17,168 nt of DNA from positions 1 to 17,168 of the forward strand of contig CAZVWV010000084.1 of assembly GCA_964631745.1 (NCBI GenBank), in the 5' to 3' direction. The notes beneath the pieces were generated by a model. That model saw nothing but the letters and a program-made list of their open reading frames with translations. It made no database searches and was not told the DNA's origin. Source of the DNA: CAZVWV01 sp964631745 (GTDB lineage Bacteria > Bdellovibrionota_C > UBA2361 > JBGSMV01). Positions 13,401 to 17,168 of this stretch are shown here, piece by piece (the stretch's first letter is position 1; every line of letters starts with the position of its first letter). Both the position numbers and the translations under genes were made by a program.

Positions 13401-13496
13401 GAACTTCACCAGTTGCGACGAGAGATACCAAACTGGCAAGACGATTATGAGACCGGTGCACAGATAATGGGCAATAATTTTGTGCTTAATCTTCAT
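10413..13496 (-). CDS. Membrane hybrid histidine kinase with pseudo-receiver, receiver and degenerate HPt
   Basis: The frame opens at GTG 13514. I prefer ATG 13496, which follows AAGAG. Residue numbers here count from GTG. TM1 is at about 13-32, a 170-residue helical sensor faces the periplasm, TM2 is at 207-228, and HAMP follows (229-283). The HisKA H-box holds His300. The HATPase domain shows LINLLGNGIKF, DTGIGI and GGSGLGL. A first receiver has lost its acid pair (VLVIEPNE) and has Glu593 where the phosphorylated Asp should be. A second receiver is canonical (VVEDNPVNQK, Asp762 in LMDIQMP, KP near its end). The C-terminus resembles HPt but carries Ser958 at the His position. It probably signals by His300 to Asp762. 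The stimulus is unknown. The gene is divergent from deoC. Confidence 0.9.
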   Translation of the reverse strand: MKIKHKIIAHYLCTGLIIVLPVWYLSSQLVKFSERTFDTVIDVRLPILRTLNSLKQSTLRLVSSSTELVVLAHLAPEHRGHSDSIAREKAFSDERNLLEESKTNFDSSLERLRELYKNGAPHENAIIPRLERSWERIRGISDKFLAPTEGPRSDQILSEIKEEFEDAEQELLSELDQATKVEEQLFLENREQASRLIQKQLVGIISAVFGLLLLTIASGVLFARSISRPISKLEEAAKSIGQGNTNVNLDINSNDELEVLARAFESMVQELLVAKNNAESANRSKSDFLANMSHEIRTPLNGIIGMSELALGTELSRDQDELVRTVHESAKNLLAIVNDVLDFSKIEYGKLALEPHAFVLGKLIRSSFKSLGPKASEKQLTLNADIDSSVPHHLIGDAHRLRQILINLLGNGIKFTEHGEVNLRVKKLESTAEAVHLRFEVQDTGIGIAKENIHKLYKAFEQGDSSVTRRYGGSGLGLMVSSRLVGLMRSTIQVQSNPGVGSKFWFDLWLKLDLSTQDDLSEAISLRHLSNSSVLVIEPNETSREIICRLLSKRCTSVSQSATAHEALTALEKAQQLHQPFTFVVTEFSMAELNGFQVMAMLHGRESPSPTKVLFLTDLNEISVVEPLRDAQLANYIHKPVLESDLISGLGALAVSEVSSADKIQGLVADASVGLTQDGKILPAKPAAIQRATVPLRLLVVEDNPVNQKLVVRILEKAGHQVAVASNGHEALTQLEHLGCFKTSQGMAPLDLVLMDIQMPVMGGVEATMKIRELEARHGGHIPIIALTAHAIAGHREVYLAAGMDEYVPKPINTPELLTKIYELVERSRGKGVAVNQNTQGLQGPALTKVDSRSLLERVDGRADLLFEIIAELYKELQISVSARDLKGIGAVNVDSLDQIFNVATLIDRLHGDVPLLCEITEAYQTSAPAILKQIGSALVTLDVEKIKECCSKLEEMLLDLAAPRAAKAAHALHNSAEQSLTSELQERMHRLVEEIEFVNPLFNCYLKRAMEWRALHNRMRGESLGS

Positions 13497-13627
13497 TAGA
13501 CTCTTACGTTCCACAGCACAGATTAAATTTGAAACTGTCTCGATACATATTTCCCTGATATTATTAGAGTATCGCTGTTTTAATGAGGATTCTTGGAATT
13601 GTTGTAAGCCAATTGGGCGCTAAGTAC

Positions 13628-13644
13628 TGAAAGGTACCCTTTCA
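13628..13644. promoter_or_regulatory. 17-bp operator-like palindrome upstream of deoC
   Basis: TGAAAGGTACCCTTTCA is a perfect dyad with 7-base arms around TAC. It lies just upstream of the likely -10 elements (TATGCT at 13653, TATAAC at 13658), where a bound dimeric regulator would cover the promoter. It is the only clean short dyad in the 181-base kinase/deoC interval, so it may control the deoC operon. The regulator is not in the window. Confidence 0.5.
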
Positions 13645-13652
13645 TTTAGGCC

Positions 13653-13677
13653 TATGCTATAACCCTGCTCGAATTCT
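13653..13677 (+). promoter_or_regulatory. Putative -10 region of the deoC operon
   Basis: TATGCTATAAC (13653-13663) contains two overlapping -10-like hexamers 14-19 bases before ATG 13678. The leader would be a dozen bases or less, and no Shine-Dalgarno sequence is seen. No good -35 is visible, which would fit activation or repression through the palindrome. Confidence 0.35.
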
Positions 13678-14589
13678 ATGGATCACCACTCCCCGCTTCA
13701 GATTATACACGCCAGTCCAGCAATAGATCAGGTCGGCATTCTTGAGCGTGTTGCTCGCCTAAACGCTCGCAGCATAAAAAATAGTTCTAAAGGGGGCGCG
13801 CTTAGACTGGCTTTGAGCATGCTGGACCTTACTACTTTGGACGCGAAGGACACACCGGGGAAGGTACGACAACTTTGTTACAAAGCTCAACATTTAGCTG
13901 ACGATATGCCTGGCCGCCCCACGGTAGCTGCGGTCTGCGTTTATGCTCCCATGGTGCGCGTTGCAAAAGCTGCGCTGGGAGAGTCAAAGATTAAGATAGC
14001 TTCAGTTTCAACGGCCTTTCCAAGCGGCATGGCTACATTAAGGTCCAAGATCCAGGAAACTAAATTTGCTGTTTCCGAGGGAGCAGATGAAATCGATATG
14101 GTGATTTCACGCGGGCGATTTCACGCGGGAGACTTTAAATATGTCTTTGACGAAATCGGAGCTATTAAGGAGGCCTGCGGCAAAACTCATCTTAAAGTTA
14201 TTTTGGAGACAGGTGAACTTGGAACCCTGGATAACGTGCGCCGCGCCAGCGATTTGGCGATGCATGCGGGCGCAGATTTTATTAAAACCTCAACCGGTAA
14301 AGTTCAACCAGCAGCCACCCTCGATGTTACGCTGGTGATGCTCGAAGCCATACGGGATTTTTATTACGAAACCGGTAAACGCATTGGAATGAAACCGGCC
14401 GGTGGCATTGGCACGGCAAAATTAGCGCTGCAGTACCTGGTAATGCTGCGGGAAACTTTAGGAGAAGATTGGCTCACCCCAGATCTATTCCGCTTCGGTG
14501 CTAGTACTCTGGCGAATGACATTTTGATGCAGCTAAGAAAACAGAGCTGCGGATACTACCAGTCGGCTGATTATTTCGCTAAGGATTAA
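13678..14589 (+). CDS. deoC: Deoxyribose-phosphate aldolase (long, eukaryote-like DERA type)
   Basis: Class I aldolase that splits 2-deoxy-D-ribose 5-phosphate into D-glyceraldehyde 3-phosphate and acetaldehyde in deoxynucleoside breakdown, in the cytoplasm. The 303-residue protein has DFIKTSTGK with Schiff-base Lys203, GMKPAGGI with Lys239, and DEIDMV with Asp140, the full catalytic set. An N-terminal extension of about 45 residues and the KVILETGELGTLDNVRRAS and DWLTPDLFRFGAS motifs match the longer DERA group that includes animal enzymes, not the short E. coli-like form. The first gene of a three-gene operon: the dehydrogenase starts four bases after its stop. No nucleoside phosphorylase or phosphopentomutase gene is nearby, so deoxyribose phosphate must come from elsewhere. 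Confidence 0.93.
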   Translation: MDHHSPLQIIHASPAIDQVGILERVARLNARSIKNSSKGGALRLALSMLDLTTLDAKDTPGKVRQLCYKAQHLADDMPGRPTVAAVCVYAPMVRVAKAALGESKIKIASVSTAFPSGMATLRSKIQETKFAVSEGADEIDMVISRGRFHAGDFKYVFDEIGAIKEACGKTHLKVILETGELGTLDNVRRASDLAMHAGADFIKTSTGKVQPAATLDVTLVMLEAIRDFYYETGKRIGMKPAGGIGTAKLALQYLVMLRETLGEDWLTPDLFRFGASTLANDILMQLRKQSCGYYQSADYFAKD

Positions 14590-14593
14590 TTTA

Positions 14594-16081
14594 ATGGGGA
14601 CTAACGTAATGGCACCCAGCAAAAGGGCGAGCTTAAATTTCAAAACCAGCTGGGAATATGCGCCCGCTCCTGAGAGTAATGAGCACGTCCAGATAAATGA
14701 CCGTTACGATCTCTTTATCGGTGGCAAGTTTGTCAGACCCCGATCCGGGAAATATTTTCAGAGTATTAACCCAGCCACGGAAAAATCTCTCTCGAAGGTG
14801 GCCGAAGCTAATCAAGCCGACGTTAACTTGGCCGTTGCAGCAGCGCGCAAGGCTTTTAAAAGTTGGTCGACTATGCCGGCCAATGAGCGCGGCAAATACC
14901 TCTTTAGAATTGCGCGTATGCTGCAGGAAAGAGCGCGCGAGTTTGCCGTGATTGAATCTATGGACGGCGGCAAACCCATCCGCGAATCACGCACCGTGGA
15001 TGTGCCGTTGGCCGCCGCGCATTTCTTCTATTACGCGGGTTGGGCCGATAAGCTTGAGTACGCCTTTCCCGCGCGTAAACCTAAACCGTTGGGTGTCTGC
15101 GGGCAGATTATCCCTTGGAATTTTCCCTTGCTGATGGCGGCTTGGAAGATCGCACCCGCCTTAGCCTGCGGCAACACGGTTGTATTAAAGCCAGCCGAGA
15201 CCACTCCGCTGACCGCCTTAAAGCTTGCTGAAATCATGGAAGCCGCCGGGCTACCGGCTGGAGTGGTGAACATTATAACTGGGGACGGAAAAACCGGCGC
15301 TGCCCTTGTGAGCCACCCTGATATTAACAAAGTGGCTTTTACTGGCTCGACCGAGGTCGGGAAGATTATTCAGAAGTCACTGGCTGGAACTAAAAAAAGA
15401 TATACCTTAGAGCTGGGCGGCAAGGCCGCAAATATCATCTTTGAGGACGCGCCCATCGATCAAGCAGTTGAGGGCATCATCAACGGGATATTTTTCAACC
15501 AGGGGCATGTCTGTTGCGCGGGTTCTAGGCTTTTAGTGCAGGAAGGCATTATGCCGAAAGTTTTGCGAAAGCTAAAAGATCGCATGCAGACCTTAATTGT
15601 TGGCGATCCCCTGGATAAGAACACAGATATCGGTGCGATTAACTCTAAGCTGCAACTTGAAAAGATTGAGGGTTATATAAAACTTGGGAAGAAACCCGGC
15701 GCGGAGATGTACCAACCAAGCTGTACGTTGCCCAAGGCGGGATATTTTTGTAAACCGACCCTGTTTATTAATGTAGCCCAGTCAGATCGAATTGTGCAGG
15801 AAGAGATTTTTGGGCCGGTGCTCGCCATTCAGAGTTTTAGAACGGTCGAAGAGGCCGTGGAGAAAGCTAACAACACGCCTTACGGACTTTCCGGAGGAGT
15901 TTGGACAGATAAAGGTTCAAAGATTTTTAAAGTTACAAGCCAGATTCGCGCGGGCGTGGTGTGGGCTAATACATATAATAAGTTTGACCCGAGTTCGCCC
16001 TTTGGAGGGTACAAAGAGAGCGGCGTTGGCAGAGAGGGCGGACTGCACGGACTGGCTGCGTATGTGGATCTGGAGGGTTAG
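14594..16081 (+). CDS. NAD(P)-dependent aldehyde dehydrogenase
   Basis: A full-length 495-residue ALDH-superfamily enzyme that oxidises an aldehyde to the acid. PWNFPLLM gives the oxyanion-hole Asn176, VVLKPAETTPLT the cofactor-binding Lys, FTGSTEVG the nucleotide loop, LELGGK the general base Glu273, and NQGHVCCAGSR the nucleophile Cys307. EEIFGPV and SPFGGYKESGVGREGG complete the fold. It is ALDH2-like and not the CoA-acylating type. AAGGA (14581-14585) precedes ATG 14594, and ATG 14609 is an alternative start. Its place directly after deoC suggests that the substrate is the acetaldehyde, or possibly the glyceraldehyde phosphate, released by the aldolase. The next gene starts at the base after its stop codon and uses a GGAGGG site inside this gene's end. 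Confidence 0.93.
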   Translation: MGTNVMAPSKRASLNFKTSWEYAPAPESNEHVQINDRYDLFIGGKFVRPRSGKYFQSINPATEKSLSKVAEANQADVNLAVAAARKAFKSWSTMPANERGKYLFRIARMLQERAREFAVIESMDGGKPIRESRTVDVPLAAAHFFYYAGWADKLEYAFPARKPKPLGVCGQIIPWNFPLLMAAWKIAPALACGNTVVLKPAETTPLTALKLAEIMEAAGLPAGVVNIITGDGKTGAALVSHPDINKVAFTGSTEVGKIIQKSLAGTKKRYTLELGGKAANIIFEDAPIDQAVEGIINGIFFNQGHVCCAGSRLLVQEGIMPKVLRKLKDRMQTLIVGDPLDKNTDIGAINSKLQLEKIEGYIKLGKKPGAEMYQPSCTLPKAGYFCKPTLFINVAQSDRIVQEEIFGPVLAIQSFRTVEEAVEKANNTPYGLSGGVWTDKGSKIFKVTSQIRAGVVWANTYNKFDPSSPFGGYKESGVGREGGLHGLAAYVDLEG

Positions 16082-16996
16082 ATGAAACAACGTCGGTCAG
16101 TGGTCGAGAGAGAAAGTCATAAAGATTCTTCTAGTGCACAGCGCTTGCCGGTCCTAAAAACTTACAAGATGTACGTCGATGGGAAGTTCCCGCGTTCAGA
16201 ATCAGAGCGTTACTATGCCGTTAGGGGGAGCAAGGGCGAGGCTATAGCAAATATCTGCTCGGGCTCGCGTAAAGATTTCAGGGACGCGTTGGTTTCAGCA
16301 CGCAAGGCCCAGTTATCTTGGGCGTCGCGTAGCGCTTACAACAAAGCGCAGATCTTGTACCGCGTGGCAGAGATGTTGGAAGGGCGAAGTGCTCAGTTTA
16401 CAGATGAGCTTATTTTGTTGGGGCAGTCTCCGAAAGAAGCGAAATGGGAATTGGAGCAAGCCGTTGATCGCCTGGTCTATTACGCAGGCTGGGCCGATAA
16501 ATTTCAGCAGCTTTTTAGCAGCGTGAATCCGGTTAACGCGCCCTATTTTAATTTTTCTGTGCTTGAGCCGGTGGGCGTGGTGTGCGCCTTTGCACCCCCG
16601 GAATTCCCGCTCTTGGGACCGGTCTCCGCCATGGCGCCTCTAATTGCTGGCGGCAATACGGTGGTGTTGGTTGCCTCAGAGAAGAAACCACTTTGTGCTG
16701 TCACACTAGGTGAAGTGCTCCAGACATCCGATCTACCAGCGGGCGTTGTGAATATTCTTACGGCTAAGTCTTTAGAACTCACTAAAACGGTAGCAACTCA
16801 TATGGACCTAAACGGTGTGTGGTTTGCAGGAAGCTCGGCGAGCGAGCTACGAGAGCTGGAGATTGGCGGGGCGCAGAACATCAGGCGTATAGCCCGTCAC
16901 ACTGGTGTGGATTGGAGCGAGAGTAGCGCGCAAAGTCCGTATATGATTACTGAGATGCAAGAGGTTAAGACCACTTGGCATCCGGTTGGGGTGTAG
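16082..16996 (+). CDS. Truncated, catalytically dead aldehyde dehydrogenase homologue
   Basis: This 304-residue protein aligns with the N-terminal, cofactor-binding half of the preceding dehydrogenase (YVDGKF, AQILYRVAEML, YYAGWADK, EPVGVVCAF, DLPAGVVNIL). It stops before the catalytic domain, so the nucleophilic Cys is absent. The oxyanion Asn is replaced: PPEFPLL has Glu174 in place of PWNF. The cofactor Lys is Val197 (VVLVASE), and the nucleotide loop is FAGSSASEL. The frame is intact with a tidy acidic and Trp-His-Pro tail (KTTWHPVGV), and the DNA beyond it is a hairpin and repeat, not the lost half. I therefore read it as a selected pseudoenzyme, perhaps a subunit of or scaffold for the active dehydrogenase. 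Start: ATG directly after the upstream stop, with GGAGGG before it. Confidence 0.85.
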   Translation: MKQRRSVVERESHKDSSSAQRLPVLKTYKMYVDGKFPRSESERYYAVRGSKGEAIANICSGSRKDFRDALVSARKAQLSWASRSAYNKAQILYRVAEMLEGRSAQFTDELILLGQSPKEAKWELEQAVDRLVYYAGWADKFQQLFSSVNPVNAPYFNFSVLEPVGVVCAFAPPEFPLLGPVSAMAPLIAGGNTVVLVASEKKPLCAVTLGEVLQTSDLPAGVVNILTAKSLELTKTVATHMDLNGVWFAGSSASELRELEIGGAQNIRRIARHTGVDWSESSAQSPYMITEMQEVKTTWHPVGV

Positions 16997-16998
16997 AG

Positions 16999-17017
16999 AA
17001 GCCTTCGTGGAAGGCTT
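16999..17017 (+). terminator. Terminator-like hairpin after the deoC operon
   Basis: AAGCCTTC-GTG-GAAGGCTT is a perfect 8-bp stem with a 3-base loop that starts two bases after the operon's last stop codon. No T-run follows, so it may end transcription weakly or protect the 3' end of the message. Confidence 0.5.
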
Positions 17018-17057
17018 GGGTTACGGCGTTGGACTAAGAGGGTAAGCGAGGGGCCGC

Positions 17058-17168
17058 CGCCAATTTGGAGAGGGTGGTGGCTTCGCCCTGGAAGGCAATG
17101 CCAATATCACCACCGGCCGACGAGTCGTCCAATGCCACTTAGCCAACCGACTTAAGTATCCGATTTTA
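17058..17168 (-). repeat. Dispersed structured repeat, copy 4 (inverted, cut by window end)
   Basis: Read on the minus strand it gives GACGACTCGTCGGCCGGTGG, then TGATATTGGCATT and GGGCGAAGCCACCACC, which follows copy 1 from about 49 to 104. GGTGGT and ACCACC again face each other. The outer end, with the expected CTCAAAAACCCC motif, would lie beyond the window. It follows the deoC operon, so all four copies sit at gene ends. Confidence 0.65.

Noticed and set aside
16082..16996. Pseudogene or sequencing frameshift of a second full aldehyde dehydrogenase
   Set aside because: The downstream DNA encodes no catalytic domain in any frame. The frame is intact and the key residues are replaced, not merely cut off.
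13678..16996. Bacterial microcompartment locus (DeoC with aldehyde dehydrogenase)
   Set aside because: No shell-protein genes are present and the dehydrogenase is ALDH2-like, not the CoA-acylating PduP type.

Overview
The window reads as chromosomal DNA of a Gram-negative-like, probably motile bacterium that I cannot place in a phylum. Coding density is ordinary. Genes use both Shine-Dalgarno starts (AGGAG or GGAGG a few bases before ATG) and apparently leaderless starts. Supporting clues are two sigma-28 (flagellar) type promoters, a large membrane hybrid histidine kinase, a PIG-L/BshB1-type deacetylase, and a DERA of the long, eukaryote-like type. The genes look like background and accessory chromosome, not phage or plasmid.

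Left part (1-4681). A structured dispersed repeat (copies at 5-235 and about 473-668) and a CACGGAG-type inverted repeat precede a minus-strand gene for a 491-residue protein with no signal peptide and a long Gly/Ala zipper segment (664-2139). Next come a plus-strand ATP-grasp enzyme (2303-3118) and a minus-strand pair made of a minimal nucleotidyltransferase and a 70-residue partner, joined by an ATGA overlap (3166-3932). A long intergenic stretch holds a 267-bp MITE-like element with perfect 26-bp terminal inverted repeats, a nested perfect 37-bp hairpin and an 11-bp flanking duplication. A separate 15-bp inverted repeat follows it.

Middle part (4682-10420). Here lie a large exported protein of unknown function (4682-7306), a convergent Rossmann/methyltransferase-like gene with a possible overlapping 39-codon ORF, a divergent PIG-L/BshB1-like deacetylase (8546-9253), and a second protein without a signal peptide, rich in Ser/Thr/Pro, with a C-terminal beta-type domain (9395-10279). 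A third copy of the dispersed repeat sits where this gene meets the histidine kinase gene tail to tail.

Right part (10413-17168). The hybrid histidine kinase carries a pseudo-receiver, a canonical receiver and an HPt-like tail that has lost its histidine. It is divergent from a compact operon, deoC - aldehyde dehydrogenase - truncated aldehyde dehydrogenase homologue. The deoC promoter region contains a 17-bp operator-like palindrome. The operon ends in a hairpin followed by a fourth, inverted repeat copy. DeoC would split deoxyribose 5-phosphate into glyceraldehyde 3-phosphate and acetaldehyde, and the dehydrogenase would oxidise the aldehyde. The third protein lacks the whole catalytic domain and is probably a structural or regulatory partner.

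The strongest unexplained signals are: (1) an identical-geometry sigma-28-like promoter in front of the two otherwise unrelated proteins without signal peptides; (2) the four-copy structured repeat, whose hairpins persist although their sequences differ, and which sits at gene 3' ends; (3) the nested MITE; (4) the pseudoenzyme in the deoC operon; (5) the degenerate phosphorelay domains of the kinase.
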